Below, in pieces: positions 39,193-48,579 of a stretch of 64,000 bases of DNA. The notes below the pieces were generated by a model. It did no database searches and was not told where the DNA came from. It was given only the letters and a program-made list of their open reading frames with translations. Every line of letters starts with the position of its first letter. The stretch's first letter is position 1. A program made the translations under genes and the position numbers. The DNA comes from Klebsiella oxytoca NBRC 105695 (GTDB lineage: Bacteria; Pseudomonadota; Gammaproteobacteria; Enterobacterales; Enterobacteriaceae), in contig NZ_BCZK01000008.1 of the NCBI RefSeq assembly GCF_001598695.1, positions 62,001 through 126,000 of the forward strand, in the 5' to 3' direction.

Positions 39193-39345
39193 TTTCTCCC
39201 GGCGGCTCACGCCTTATGCGGATAGCGCCCTGCGTTATCCGCTTTTCTCCTTCGCAAAATGCGGCCTGCTTAATGATAAAGCAGCCAGCACTCTTTATAA
39301 TGGCCCACGCCAGTCTGATTACATTTAAATATTTCAGGAGAACTC

Positions 39346-39732
39346 ATGTCTAAAACTATCGCGACGGAAAATGCGCCAGCAGCCATCGGCCCGTACGTTC
39401 AGGGCGTTGATCTGGGTAACATGATCATCACTTCCGGGCAGATCCCGGTAGACCCGAAAACCGGCAGCGTGCCTGAAGAGGTTGCGGCTCAGGCGCGTCA
39501 GTCGCTGGAGAACGTGAAAGCTATCGTCGAAGCCGCGGGCCTGAAAGTGGGCGATATCGTTAAAACCACCGTTTTCGTGAAAGACCTCAACGATTTCGCA
39601 ACCGTTAACGCTGCGTATGAAGCCTTCTTCACCGAGCACAAGGCCACCTTCCCGGCGCGCTCCTGCGTGGAAGTGGCGCGTCTGCCGAAAGACGTGAAGA
39701 TTGAGATTGAAGCGATCGCTATTCGTCGCTAA
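39346..39732 (+). CDS. ridA: 2-iminobutanoate/2-iminopropanoate deaminase
   Basis: Hydrolyses reactive enamine/imine products of PLP enzymes such as threonine dehydratase, protecting other PLP enzymes. The 128-residue product is a full RidA/YjgF protein: PAAIGPYVQGVDLGNMIITSGQIPVDP at the N-terminus, the catalytic arginine in FPARSCVEVARLP, and the glutamate in VKIEIEAIAI. RBS AGGAG. Monocistronic with a strong terminator. Confidence 0.98.
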   Translation: MSKTIATENAPAAIGPYVQGVDLGNMIITSGQIPVDPKTGSVPEEVAAQARQSLENVKAIVEAAGLKVGDIVKTTVFVKDLNDFATVNAAYEAFFTEHKATFPARSCVEVARLPKDVKIEIEAIAIRR

Positions 39733-39746
39733 TCGTAGACAGTATG

Positions 39747-39775
39747 AACAAAGGCAGCCCGTGGCTGCCTTTGTT
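39747..39775. terminator. Terminator between ridA and mgtA
   Basis: Perfect 13-bp stem AACAAAGGCAGCC/GGCTGCCTTTGTT with a 3-nt loop at the convergent stops; T-rich on the plus side and usable in both directions. Confidence 0.85.
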
Positions 39776-39799
39776 GTTTCTGCTCGTAAAGCGCCTCGC

Positions 39800-42508
39800 T
39801 CACTGCCAGCCGTAGCGACGGCTGTAAAAGCCCTTAACCATTTGGGTCAGGGTCATATAGCCCGCCAGGATAGCAATCAGCCATGGGAAGTAGCTTAACG
39901 GCAGCGCCTGAAGCTGTAGATACCCCGCCAGCGGCGAGAACGGCAGCGCTACCCCAACCACCATGACCAGCAGCGTCATCACGATCAGCGGCCAGGCCGC
40001 GCGGCTCTGGATAAAGGGGATCCGCCGCGTGCGGATCATATGCACGATCAGCGTCTGTGACAGCAGGCCCACCACAAACCAGCCGGACTGGAACAGGGTC
40101 TGATGTTCCGGCGTATTGGCGTGGAACACCCACCACATCAGGCAGAACGTCAGAATATCGAATATCGAACTGATCGGCCCAAAGAAGACCATAAAGCGCC
40201 CGAGATCCGCCGGGTTCCAGCGCTGCGGTTTACGGATCTGCTCATCGTCAACGTTATCAAACGGAATGGCGACCTGGGAGACATCGTACAGCAGATTCTG
40301 GATCAGCAGATGCAGCGGCAGCATCGGCAGAAACGGCAGGAAGGCGCTGGCCACCAGCACGCTGAACACGTTGCCGAAGTTGGAGCTGGCGGTCATTTTG
40401 ATGTATTTGAGCATATTAGCGAAGGTCCGGCGGCCTTCAATAACTCCCTCTTCCAGCACCATCAGGCTCTTCTCCAGCAGGATGATATCCGCCGCTTCAC
40501 GAGCAATGTCCACGGCGCCGTCGACGGAAATACCAATATCCGCCGCGCGCAGCGCCGGGGCGTCGTTAATGCCGTCGCCCATAAATCCCACCACGTGTCC
40601 TTCGCGTTTCAGCAGAGTCACGATACGCTCTTTGTGCAACGGCGCCAGGCGCGCAAACAGGGTGGTACGTTTTGCCAGCTCGGCCAGTTCATCATCGCTC
40701 AGCGCTTCAACCTGGCTGCCGATGACCACTTCACCCGCATCCAGACCTACTTCGTGGCAGACTTTGGCCGCCACCAGCTCGCTGTCTCCGGTCAGGATTT
40801 TGACCGTAATACCGCTGGCCTTCAGCGCTTTCAGCGCCGGGGCTGTGGTCTCTTTAGGCGGATCCAGAAAGGCGATATAGCCTTCAAGGATCAAGTCGGA
40901 TTCATCCGCGCGCTGGTAGTCGCCTTCGCGGGCGGGCAGATACTTCGTCGCCACCGCCACAACGCGCAATCCCTGACGATTGAGGCTGTCGGTCACCCGA
41001 CGGATGCGCCGCAGCATGGTGTCGTCCAGCGGTACGATGTCGCCGTTATAGCGCACCTGGGTCGAGACGTTGAGGATCTCCTGCAGCGCCCCTTTGCAGA
41101 TCAGTTGATGAACGTTGCTCTGCTCCTGCACCACCACCGACATGCGGCGACGCTCAAAATCGAACGGGATCTCATCCACTTTCTGCCAGCGTTCCGCCAG
41201 CCCGCGCGCCGACTCCTGTTCAACGCCTTCCAGCACTGCGGTATCGAGCAGATTCTTCAGTCCGGTCTGATAGTGGCTGTTCAGCCAGGCCGTATGCAGC
41301 ACGCGTTCGCTCACCTTGCCGGAGACATCGGTGTGGTTCTCCAGCACGATTTTATCCTGCGTCAGGGTACCGGTTTTATCGGTGCACAGAATATCCATCG
41401 CGCCAAAGTTCTGTATCGCGTCGAGGTGCTTGACGATCACTTTCTGTTTTGACAGCTTCACCGCCCCGCGCGCCAGGGTCGAGGTGACGATCATCGGCAG
41501 CATCTCCGGGGTCAGACCCACCGCGACGGAGAGCGCGAACAGCGCCGCCTCCCACCAGTCGCCTTTGGTATAGCCGTTAATCAGCAGCACAACCGGCGTC
41601 ATCACCAGCATAAAGCGGATCAGCAGCATGCTGACCCGGCTGATCCCTTTCTGAAAGGCGTTCGGCTCGCTTTCCTGCTCGCTGACGCGGCCAGCCAGTT
41701 GACCAAACCAGGTACCGCCGCCGGTGGCGAAAACAATCGCCTGCGCCGAACCGCTCACCACGTTGGTGCCCATAAAGCACAGAGTGTCGCACTCCAGCGG
41801 GTTCGTCTGCAGCGGGTCGCGGGTATGGGCGACTTTTTCAACCGGCAGCGATTCACCGGTCAACGATGCCTGGGCGACAAACAGATCGCGCGCCTGAATA
41901 ACGCGCAGGTCTGCGGGGATCATGTCTCCCGCCGATAGCTTAACGATATCCCCCGGCACCAGCTGGTCGATGGGCAGCTCGCACCAGCGGCTTTCACCCT
42001 GCTCATTCACCACCCGCAGTACCGTCGCGGTATTGCTGACCATCGCCTTCAGGGCGTCCGCCGCTTTGGTCGAGCGGGCTTCCTGGATAAAGTTCAGCAG
42101 CGTGGAGATCCCCACCATCAGGGCGATGACCGCCGCGGCAAACAGATCTTCCGTCGAGTAGGAGACGATACCCAGGACGGTCAACAGCAGGTTGAAGGGG
42201 TTGCGATAGCAGCTCCACAGATGCACCCACCAGGGTGACGGCTTCTGCGCCGGGATCTGGTTTTCGCCATACCGGGCGATTTTCTGCGCCACTTCGCCTG
42301 CATTGAGCCCTTCCGGATGGCTGGCGAAAGCGCGCCAGATTTCATTATCATCCATTGCCGCGACGTTCAGGCACTGCTTGCCAAGAGAATCGGGGATTGG
42401 CGCGCTCGCCATATTGCGGGCATCAGGAAGCGGATCGCGCTGGACTAAACGATGCGGTAAATGGCGGCCAAGCTGGGCGAACAGCTGGCGGGTAAAATTT
42501 TTCAACAT
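39800..42508 (-). CDS. mgtA: Magnesium-transporting P-type ATPase MgtA
   Basis: P3B-type ATPase importing Mg2+ across the inner membrane under Mg2+ starvation. The 902-residue product has the actuator motif SLTGESLPVEK, the phosphorylation site CTDKTGTLTQD, KGA in the nucleotide domain, the hinge GDGINDAPALR, and about 10 transmembrane helices. Expression is expected to respond to PhoP (box at 42800-42817) and to the ~265-nt leader with mgtL. Convergent with ridA. Confidence 0.98.
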   Translation of the reverse strand: MLKNFTRQLFAQLGRHLPHRLVQRDPLPDARNMASAPIPDSLGKQCLNVAAMDDNEIWRAFASHPEGLNAGEVAQKIARYGENQIPAQKPSPWWVHLWSCYRNPFNLLLTVLGIVSYSTEDLFAAAVIALMVGISTLLNFIQEARSTKAADALKAMVSNTATVLRVVNEQGESRWCELPIDQLVPGDIVKLSAGDMIPADLRVIQARDLFVAQASLTGESLPVEKVAHTRDPLQTNPLECDTLCFMGTNVVSGSAQAIVFATGGGTWFGQLAGRVSEQESEPNAFQKGISRVSMLLIRFMLVMTPVVLLINGYTKGDWWEAALFALSVAVGLTPEMLPMIVTSTLARGAVKLSKQKVIVKHLDAIQNFGAMDILCTDKTGTLTQDKIVLENHTDVSGKVSERVLHTAWLNSHYQTGLKNLLDTAVLEGVEQESARGLAERWQKVDEIPFDFERRRMSVVVQEQSNVHQLICKGALQEILNVSTQVRYNGDIVPLDDTMLRRIRRVTDSLNRQGLRVVAVATKYLPAREGDYQRADESDLILEGYIAFLDPPKETTAPALKALKASGITVKILTGDSELVAAKVCHEVGLDAGEVVIGSQVEALSDDELAELAKRTTLFARLAPLHKERIVTLLKREGHVVGFMGDGINDAPALRAADIGISVDGAVDIAREAADIILLEKSLMVLEEGVIEGRRTFANMLKYIKMTASSNFGNVFSVLVASAFLPFLPMLPLHLLIQNLLYDVSQVAIPFDNVDDEQIRKPQRWNPADLGRFMVFFGPISSIFDILTFCLMWWVFHANTPEHQTLFQSGWFVVGLLSQTLIVHMIRTRRIPFIQSRAAWPLIVMTLLVMVVGVALPFSPLAGYLQLQALPLSYFPWLIAILAGYMTLTQMVKGFYSRRYGWQ

Positions 42509-42775
42509 AAACGGTCCCTCCGCGCTCGCACGAGCGAACGCAGCGCTAACGACAGGCGCAAGTCAACCTTACCTGTCAGGCATGTTATTTTTATGGCAGG
42601 GACATCAAAGACATCGCTGCTTTACGCTTCCGGTAAAGCAGCGCTAAGCAGATTTACCGGAAAAAGTGGTAGCTCCATCGAGGATGAGGAGTGGGATCGG
42701 GGTCCATAAAATCTCCGGTAAATGAATACAAACGGCGCGAATTATAACGTCACCGATAATCTATTTGTGGCTATT
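42509..42775 (-). ncRNA. mgtA 5' leader (Mg2+/translation-responsive regulatory RNA)
   Basis: From the predicted start point near 42775 to the mgtA ATG the leader is about 267 nt, like that of E. coli and Salmonella mgtA (about 264). It contains mgtL and downstream inverted repeats, such as the CTGCTTTACCGGAAGCGTAAAGCAG arms around 42614-42640 (CTGCTTTAC/GTAAAGCAG). Control by premature termination coupled to mgtL translation is known for the family. Confidence 0.82.
42654..42707 (-). CDS. mgtL: mgtA leader peptide MgtL
   Basis: A 17-codon frame, MDPDPTPHPRWSYHFFR, in the mgtA leader. It has the same length and the same N-terminal Pro/Asp pattern as E. coli MgtL (MEPDPTPLP...). Difficulty in translating the Pro/acidic codons when Mg2+ is low is the known sensing principle. 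The C-terminal half differs from the Arg/Lys-rich E. coli sequence. Proline at positions 3, 5, 7 and 9 is retained. Confidence 0.88.
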   Translation of the reverse strand: MDPDPTPHPRWSYHFFR

Positions 42776-42781
42776 ATGGCG

Positions 42782-42817
42782 ATGATACCCCCCGGCAACT
42801 AAACCAGACGTAAACCA
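42782..42817 (-). promoter_or_regulatory. PhoP box and -10 of the mgtA promoter
   Basis: On the minus strand TGGTTTA-CGTC-TGGTTTA (42817-42800) is followed after 12 nt by TATCAT (42787-42782). This is the canonical PhoP-activated layout with the PhoP box in place of a -35. Confidence 0.92.
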
Positions 42818-42887
42818 GACTTTGCTCATTGTGGTTTCGTTGAGTAGCATTAGGCTCACTTTAAGCGGACTACAACGAGAACCCTGC

Positions 42888-43835
42888 ATGCAAAACCGGC
42901 TGACCATCAAAGATATCGCGCGCTTAAGCGGCGTCGGGAAATCGACGGTATCGCGCGTGCTTAATAACGAAAGCGGCGTTAGCGAACGTACTCGCCAGCG
43001 AGTCGAAGCGGTGATGCAGCAGCACGGTTTTTCACCCTCTCGTTCTGCCAGGGCGATGCGCGGCCAGAGCGACAAAGTGGTGGCGATTATCGTCACGCGT
43101 CTGGATTCATTGTCGGAAAACCTTGCCGTCCAGACCATGCTGCCCGCCTTTTACGAGCAGGGCTACGATCCGATTATGATGGAAAGCCAGTTCTCCCCGG
43201 CGCTGGTAGAGGAGCATCTCGGCATGCTCGCCCGGCGCAATATCGACGGCGTGGTGCTGTTTGGTTTTACCGGCATCCATGAAGAGATGCTCACCCCGTG
43301 GCGGGAGACGCTGGTGCTGCTGGCCCGCGACGCGCCGGGCATCGCCTCCGTGTGCTATGACGATGAAGGGTCGATCAGGATGCTGATGCAGCGCCTGTAC
43401 GATCGCGGGCATCGCCACATTAGCTTCCTCGGCGTTCCGCACAGCGACGTCACCACCGGGCAGCGCCGCCACCAGGCCTACCTCGATTTCTGCCGTCAAA
43501 AGCACCTCTCGCCCCTTGCCGCGCTGCCAGGCCTGGGCATGAAGCAGGGCTACGAAAACGTCGCCTGCCTGCTGTCGGCTGAAACCAGCGCGCTGGTCTG
43601 CGCCACCGACACCCTCGCGCTGGGGGCCAGCAAATATCTCCAGCAACAGGGTATCGATCATCTCCAGCTTGCCAGCGTCGGCAGCACGCCGCTGATGAAG
43701 TTTCTCCACCCGGAGATCCTGACCGTCGATCCCGGCTACGCCGAGTCCGGACGCCAGGCGGCTAAGCAGCTGATCGAGCAGATCGCAGGCAGTCGGGAGC
43801 CTCGTCAAATCGTCATTCCCGCCGTACTGAATTAA
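42888..43835 (+). CDS. treR: Trehalose operon repressor
   Basis: LacI-family repressor of treBC, induced by trehalose-6-phosphate in E. coli. The 315-residue product has the N-terminal HTH TIKDIARLSGVGKSTVSRVLNNE and a periplasmic-binding-protein-like effector domain. This start gives the exact E. coli N-terminus MQNRLTIKDIARL; upstream frame extension enters the mgtA promoter. A perfect operator palindrome lies between treR and treB. Confidence 0.97.
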   Translation: MQNRLTIKDIARLSGVGKSTVSRVLNNESGVSERTRQRVEAVMQQHGFSPSRSARAMRGQSDKVVAIIVTRLDSLSENLAVQTMLPAFYEQGYDPIMMESQFSPALVEEHLGMLARRNIDGVVLFGFTGIHEEMLTPWRETLVLLARDAPGIASVCYDDEGSIRMLMQRLYDRGHRHISFLGVPHSDVTTGQRRHQAYLDFCRQKHLSPLAALPGLGMKQGYENVACLLSAETSALVCATDTLALGASKYLQQQGIDHLQLASVGSTPLMKFLHPEILTVDPGYAESGRQAAKQLIEQIAGSREPRQIVIPAVLN

Positions 43836-43873
43836 GCCTGTCTTAACGATTTATGTGATCTTCGCTGCGTTTC

Positions 43874-43885
43874 GGGAACGTTCCC
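43874..43885. promoter_or_regulatory. TreR operator
   Basis: Perfect 12-bp palindrome GGGAACGTTCCC, 80 bp before treB, with the central CG step typical of LacI-family operators; it corresponds to the known tre operator of E. coli. Confidence 0.88.
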
Positions 43886-43963
43886 ATTTTGCAATTCAAA
43901 CGGAGCGAGTAGGATCCACTGCAAGTTAAATGCAACCTCTCCCCTCGGTCATGAGGCCTCATC

Positions 43964-45382
43964 ATGAGTAAAGTAAATCAGCAGGACATCGATAAACTTA
44001 TCGAACTGGTGGGCGGACGCGATAATATCGCCACCGTCAGCCACTGTATTACCCGTTTGCGCTTTGTGCTGAATAATCCAGCCATTGCCAAACCGAAAGA
44101 AATTGAACAACTACGCATGGTGAAGGGCTGCTTTACCAACGCCGGTCAGTTCCAGGTGGTGATCGGTACCGAGGTTGGCGACTACTATAAAGCGCTACTG
44201 GCGACCACCGGCCAGGCCAGCGCGGATAAAGAGCAGGCCAAAAAAGCCGCACGCCAGAATATGAAGTGGCATGAACAGCTCATTTCACATTTCGCGGAGA
44301 TCTTCTTCCCGCTGCTACCTGCGCTGATCAGCGGCGGCCTGATCTTAGGCTTCCGCAACGTGATCGGCGATCTGCCAATGAGCAACGGCCAGACGCTGGC
44401 GCAGATGCATCCGTCGCTGAAAACCCTTTATGACTTCCTGTGGCTAATTGGCGAGGCGATCTTCTTCTACCTGCCGGTGGGTATCTGCTGGTCTGCGGTA
44501 AAGAAAATAGGCGGCACGCCGATCCTCGGCATCGTGCTGGGCGTTACGTTAGTTTCTCCGCAGCTGATGAACGCCTACCTGCTGGGTCAGCAGGTGCCGG
44601 AGGTATGGAACTTCGGCCTGTTTACGATTGAGAAAGTCGGCTACCAGGCGCAGGTGATTCCGGCCTTGATGGCGGGGCTGGCGCTCGGCTTTATTGAAAC
44701 GCGGCTGAAACGCATCGTGCCTGACTATCTTTACCTGGTGATCGTGCCGGTCTGTTCGCTGATCCTGGCGGTCTTCCTCGCGCACGCCTTTATCGGACCG
44801 GTTGGCCGCATGATTGGCGACGGCGTGGCCTGGGCCGTGCGTCATCTGTTAACCGGCAGCTTTGCGCCGATTGGCGCCGCGCTGTTCGGCTTCCTGTACG
44901 CCCCGCTGGTGATCACCGGAGTCCATCAGACCACGCTCGCCATCGATATGCAGATGATTCAAAGCATGGGCGGTACGCCGGTATGGCCGCTGATTGCGTT
45001 GTCCAACATCGCTCAGGCGTCGGCAGTGGTGGGGATAATCATCGCCAGCCGTAAACAGAACGAACGCGAAATCTCCGTTCCGGCCGCCATTTCCGCCTAT
45101 CTCGGCGTGACGGAACCCGCTATGTACGGTATCAATCTGAAATACCGCTTCCCGATGCTTTGCGCGATGGTCGGCTCCGGTCTTGCCGGGCTGCTGTGCG
45201 GACTGAACGGTGTGATGGCCAACGGCATCGGCGTCGGTGGCCTGCCGGGCATTCTCTCTATTCAACCCACCTACTGGCAGGTTTACGCACTGGCGATGGC
45301 CATTGCCGTGATTGTGCCGATTGTCCTGACGACGGTCGTTTACCAACGCAAATTCCGCCAGGGCACCTTACAGATTGTCTGA
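43964..45382 (+). CDS. treB: Trehalose-specific PTS EIIBC
   Basis: Imports trehalose and phosphorylates it to trehalose-6-phosphate; the phosphate comes from the glucose EIIA (Crr), as no EIIA domain is present. The 472-residue product has an N-terminal EIIB domain with phospho-cysteine Cys28 (TVSHCITRLRF) and an EIIC domain from about residue 105 with some 10 membrane helices (FAPIGAALFGFLYAPLVITGVHQT, GVTEPAMYGINLKYRFP). Followed by treC after 54 bp; controlled by TreR. Confidence 0.97.
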   Translation: MSKVNQQDIDKLIELVGGRDNIATVSHCITRLRFVLNNPAIAKPKEIEQLRMVKGCFTNAGQFQVVIGTEVGDYYKALLATTGQASADKEQAKKAARQNMKWHEQLISHFAEIFFPLLPALISGGLILGFRNVIGDLPMSNGQTLAQMHPSLKTLYDFLWLIGEAIFFYLPVGICWSAVKKIGGTPILGIVLGVTLVSPQLMNAYLLGQQVPEVWNFGLFTIEKVGYQAQVIPALMAGLALGFIETRLKRIVPDYLYLVIVPVCSLILAVFLAHAFIGPVGRMIGDGVAWAVRHLLTGSFAPIGAALFGFLYAPLVITGVHQTTLAIDMQMIQSMGGTPVWPLIALSNIAQASAVVGIIIASRKQNEREISVPAAISAYLGVTEPAMYGINLKYRFPMLCAMVGSGLAGLLCGLNGVMANGIGVGGLPGILSIQPTYWQVYALAMAIAVIVPIVLTTVVYQRKFRQGTLQIV

Positions 45383-45436
45383 CATCTTATTTTCGGGGCG
45401 CGCTGTCGCCCCCCTCTTTTGTAGCAGGAACGCAAT

Positions 45437-47092
45437 ATGAATACCCTTCCCCTCTGGTGGCAAAACGGCGTTATTTATCAAATCTATCCGAAGAGTTTCC
45501 AGGATACGACCGGCACCGGTACCGGCGATCTGCGCGGCGTCACCTCCCGCCTCGACTATCTGCAAAAGCTTGGCGTTGACGCTATCTGGCTGACGCCGTT
45601 CTATGTCTCGCCGCAGGTGGATAACGGCTACGATGTGGCCAACTATACCGCTATCGACCCTGCCTACGGCACGCTGGACGATTTCGATGAGCTGGTGGCG
45701 CAGGCGAAGGCGCGAGGAATTCGTATCGTGCTGGATATGGTGCTGAACCACACTTCGACCGAGCATGCCTGGTTCCGGGAAGCGCTCAGCAAAGAGAGTC
45801 CGTATCGCCAGTTCTATATCTGGCGCGACGGCGAGCCGACCACCCCGCCGAACAACTGGCAATCTAAGTTTGGCGGCAACGCCTGGCAGTGGCACGCCGA
45901 AAGCGAGCAGTACTATCTGCATCTGTACGCCGTTGAGCAGGCGGATCTGAACTGGGAAAACCCTGCCGTGCGCGCAGAACTGAAAAAAGTCTGCGAATTT
46001 TGGGCCGATCGCGGCGTCGACGGCCTGCGCCTCGACGTGATCAATGTTATCTCCAAAGACCAGTCCTTCCCGTCCGATACCGCTGGCGATGGCCGCCGCT
46101 TTTATACCGACGGTCCGCGAGCGCACGAATTTTTGCAGGAGATGAGCCGCGATGTCTTCACCCCGCGAAATCTGATGACGGTGGGCGAAATGTCCTCCAC
46201 CACGCTTGAACATTGCCAAAAATATGCGGCGCTCGACGGCAGCGAACTCTCGATGACCTTTAACTTCCACCATCTGAAGGTGGACTACCCCGGCGGAGAG
46301 AAGTGGACGCTGGCGCGACCGGATTTTGTGGCGTTGAAATCGCTGTTCAGGCACTGGCAGCAGGGAATGCACAATCGCGCCTGGAATGCGCTGTTCTGGT
46401 GTAACCACGATCAGCCGCGCATCGTCTCCCGTTTCGGTGATGAAGGGGAATACCGCGTCCCGGCGGCGAAAATGCTGGCGATGGTGCTGCACGGCATGCA
46501 GGGCACGCCCTATATTTATCAGGGCGAAGAGATTGGCATGACTAATCCGCACTTTACGCGCATCACCGATTATCGCGACGTTGAGAGCCACAACATGTAT
46601 ATCGAACGCGCGGCTCAAGGCCGGGACGCGGATGAACTGTTGGCGATTCTGGCCAGTAAATCGCGCGATAACAGCCGCACGCCCATGCAGTGGAACCGCG
46701 GTGAAAACGGCGGATTCACCGCAGGCGAGCCGTGGATTGCGCTGTGCGACAACTATCGCGAGATTAACGCCGAAGCAGCGCTGGCGGACCCGGAATCCGT
46801 GTTTTATGCCTATCAGCAGCTGATTGCGCTGCGCAAGAGCACGCCGGTGCTGACCTGGGGCGATTACCAGGACCTGCTGCCGGAACATCCGTCGCTGTGG
46901 TGCTACCGCCGTCAGTGGCAGGGACAAACGCTGGTCGTCGTGGCGAACCTGAGCCGCGAGTTCCAGCGCTGGCAGCCGGAAGCCATGAGTGGCGACTGGC
47001 GGACGCTCATGAGCAACTACGCGGAAGCGGCGAACCGCCCTGCCGATATGACCCTGCGCCCGTTTGAAGCGGTATGGTGGCTGCAGGAGTAA
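45437..47092 (+). CDS. treC: Trehalose-6-phosphate hydrolase
   Basis: GH13 enzyme splitting trehalose-6-phosphate to glucose and glucose-6-phosphate in the cytoplasm. The 551-residue product has the conserved regions LDMVLNHTS, DGLRLDVINVI (nucleophile Asp), TVGEMSSTT (acid Glu) and WCNHDQPRIVSRFGD (third Asp), and a C-terminal beta domain. Co-transcribed with treB; REP-like repeats follow. Confidence 0.97.
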   Translation: MNTLPLWWQNGVIYQIYPKSFQDTTGTGTGDLRGVTSRLDYLQKLGVDAIWLTPFYVSPQVDNGYDVANYTAIDPAYGTLDDFDELVAQAKARGIRIVLDMVLNHTSTEHAWFREALSKESPYRQFYIWRDGEPTTPPNNWQSKFGGNAWQWHAESEQYYLHLYAVEQADLNWENPAVRAELKKVCEFWADRGVDGLRLDVINVISKDQSFPSDTAGDGRRFYTDGPRAHEFLQEMSRDVFTPRNLMTVGEMSSTTLEHCQKYAALDGSELSMTFNFHHLKVDYPGGEKWTLARPDFVALKSLFRHWQQGMHNRAWNALFWCNHDQPRIVSRFGDEGEYRVPAAKMLAMVLHGMQGTPYIYQGEEIGMTNPHFTRITDYRDVESHNMYIERAAQGRDADELLAILASKSRDNSRTPMQWNRGENGGFTAGEPWIALCDNYREINAEAALADPESVFYAYQQLIALRKSTPVLTWGDYQDLLPEHPSLWCYRRQWQGQTLVVVANLSREFQRWQPEAMSGDWRTLMSNYAEAANRPADMTLRPFEAVWWLQE

Positions 47093-47095
47093 CCC

Positions 47096-47190
47096 CCTCC
47101 CCGGCTTGCGCTACGCTTAGCCGGGCTACCGATTCACAGCCGTCTGCGGGCCGGTAGCCCGGGCAGGCGCGTCAAGCGCCGCCTCCGGGA
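47096..47190. repeat. REP-like repeats between treC and the PTS operon
   Basis: CCCGGCTTGCGCTACGCTTAGCCGGG-type inverted unit (about 47099-47127) and GTAGCCCGGGCAGGCG...CGCCTCCGGG (about 47152-47189). They separate convergent treC and the EIIC gene and may also act in termination. Confidence 0.7.
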
Positions 47191-47197
47191 ATACGCT

Positions 47198-48553
47198 TTA
47201 AATACGGTCAGCCGCCGACAGCGTCGCGCTGGCCTCCGGCTGCGCGGACGCCTGCTCTTCTTTCGCCTTCAGGCGATCCCATACCAGGAAGAACGGATAG
47301 TAGATCACCAGCGAGATCGCCAGGTTCACCACCTGCAGCACCGCGCCGGAAATATGCCCTCCGGTCGCCAGATAGCCGCTCATAAAAATAGGCGTGGTAA
47401 ACGGTAGCGCAATCCCCGCCGGCTTCATTACCAGCCCGGTGGCCATCGCGGTATACGAGACAATCACCAGCAGGACCGGCGTCAAAATAAACGGCAGGAA
47501 AAAGTACGGGTTCATCACCAGCGGAATGCCGAATACCATCGGCTCGCTGATATTAAACAGCGCCCCCGGCGCGGCGATTTTTCCCAGCTGTTTCATCTGC
47601 TGGCTACGGCTGCGCAGCAGCATAAAAATCACCAGCCCCAGCAGCGCACCGGTACCGCCGGGCGCAATCCACAGATCATAAAACTGCTGGGTAATGATAT
47701 GCGGGATCGGCAGTCCATTCTGAAACGCTTCCAGGTTTTCCGACATATTCGACAGCCAGACCGGGCGAATAAACACCAGCACAATGGTGTCGCCGTGCAG
47801 CCCCAGGGTCCACAGGATACCAATCAGGATCACCGAGATAATCATCCCCGGCAGCGAACCGCCGACGTGCGACATGGGAATACCGATAAGGGTGGTAATC
47901 ATGCTATTGATATCGCCGAACGGCGAAGCTTCAACGATCAGGCGCAGCGCCAGCACCACGGCCAGCACGCAGAAACCGGGGATCAGGGCGAGAAAAGATT
48001 TCGCCACCGCGGGCGGTACGCCGTCCGGCATGCGGATCACCAGATTACGGCTGGCCACCAGGCGATAAATCTCTGTAGAGAGCAGCGAAATCACAATCGC
48101 CACAAACAGTCCCTGGCTGCCAATCATCCCCACCGGCAGCACGTCTTTGACGATTTGCGCCGCTGAACCGTCTGCCGGCGTAAAGAGCGTCACCTGGGGG
48201 ATTGTCATCACAAACGCCACCAGCGACATCGCCCCGGCGCTTAGCGGATCCAGGGTGCGATATTTCTCCGCCAGCCGGTAGGCAATGCCGAAGGCGGAGA
48301 GCAGCGCCATGATGTCATAGGTCGCTTTGACCGGGTACAGCATCTTATCGCGCCAGGCATCGCCAAACACGCTGGCCATCAGCTCACCGTAACCAGGGAT
48401 CGGCAGATAAGCGAATATCAGGAAAAACGAACCGATCAGCATAAACGGCATATTAAGGATAATGCCGTCACGTACCGACAGGACATGCTTCTGCCCGCCG
48501 ATTTTCAGCGCGGCGGGCATGACATAGCGTTCAATAAATGAAGTACGAGACAT
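47198..48553 (-). CDS. PTS EIIC, lactose/cellobiose family
   Basis: A 451-residue membrane permease of the CelB/ChbC family transporting and passing on for phosphorylation a beta-glucoside-type disaccharide. Eight to ten hydrophobic stretches; conserved HVGGSLPGMIISVILIGILWTLGLHGD, and the substrate-site loop ALFNISEPMVFGIPLVMNP, which contains the family's NISEPxxFGxP motif. It is the last gene of EIIB-GH4-EIIC on the minus strand, 26 bp after the GH4 gene. EIIA is not encoded in the locus. Cellobiose, arbutin or a similar beta-glucoside is inferred from the adjacent hydrolase. Confidence 0.92.
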   Translation of the reverse strand: MSRTSFIERYVMPAALKIGGQKHVLSVRDGIILNMPFMLIGSFFLIFAYLPIPGYGELMASVFGDAWRDKMLYPVKATYDIMALLSAFGIAYRLAEKYRTLDPLSAGAMSLVAFVMTIPQVTLFTPADGSAAQIVKDVLPVGMIGSQGLFVAIVISLLSTEIYRLVASRNLVIRMPDGVPPAVAKSFLALIPGFCVLAVVLALRLIVEASPFGDINSMITTLIGIPMSHVGGSLPGMIISVILIGILWTLGLHGDTIVLVFIRPVWLSNMSENLEAFQNGLPIPHIITQQFYDLWIAPGGTGALLGLVIFMLLRSRSQQMKQLGKIAAPGALFNISEPMVFGIPLVMNPYFFLPFILTPVLLVIVSYTAMATGLVMKPAGIALPFTTPIFMSGYLATGGHISGAVLQVVNLAISLVIYYPFFLVWDRLKAKEEQASAQPEASATLSAADRI

Positions 48554-48579
48554 AGTGGTATCCCCGAAGGCGGAAAAGT

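Noticed and set aside
40103-41452. 449-codon plus-strand open frame over mgtA
   Set aside because: Antisense to P-type ATPase motifs; not a gene.
45368-46927. 519-codon minus-strand open frame over treC
   Set aside because: Reverse-frame shadow of the GH13 gene; no family features.
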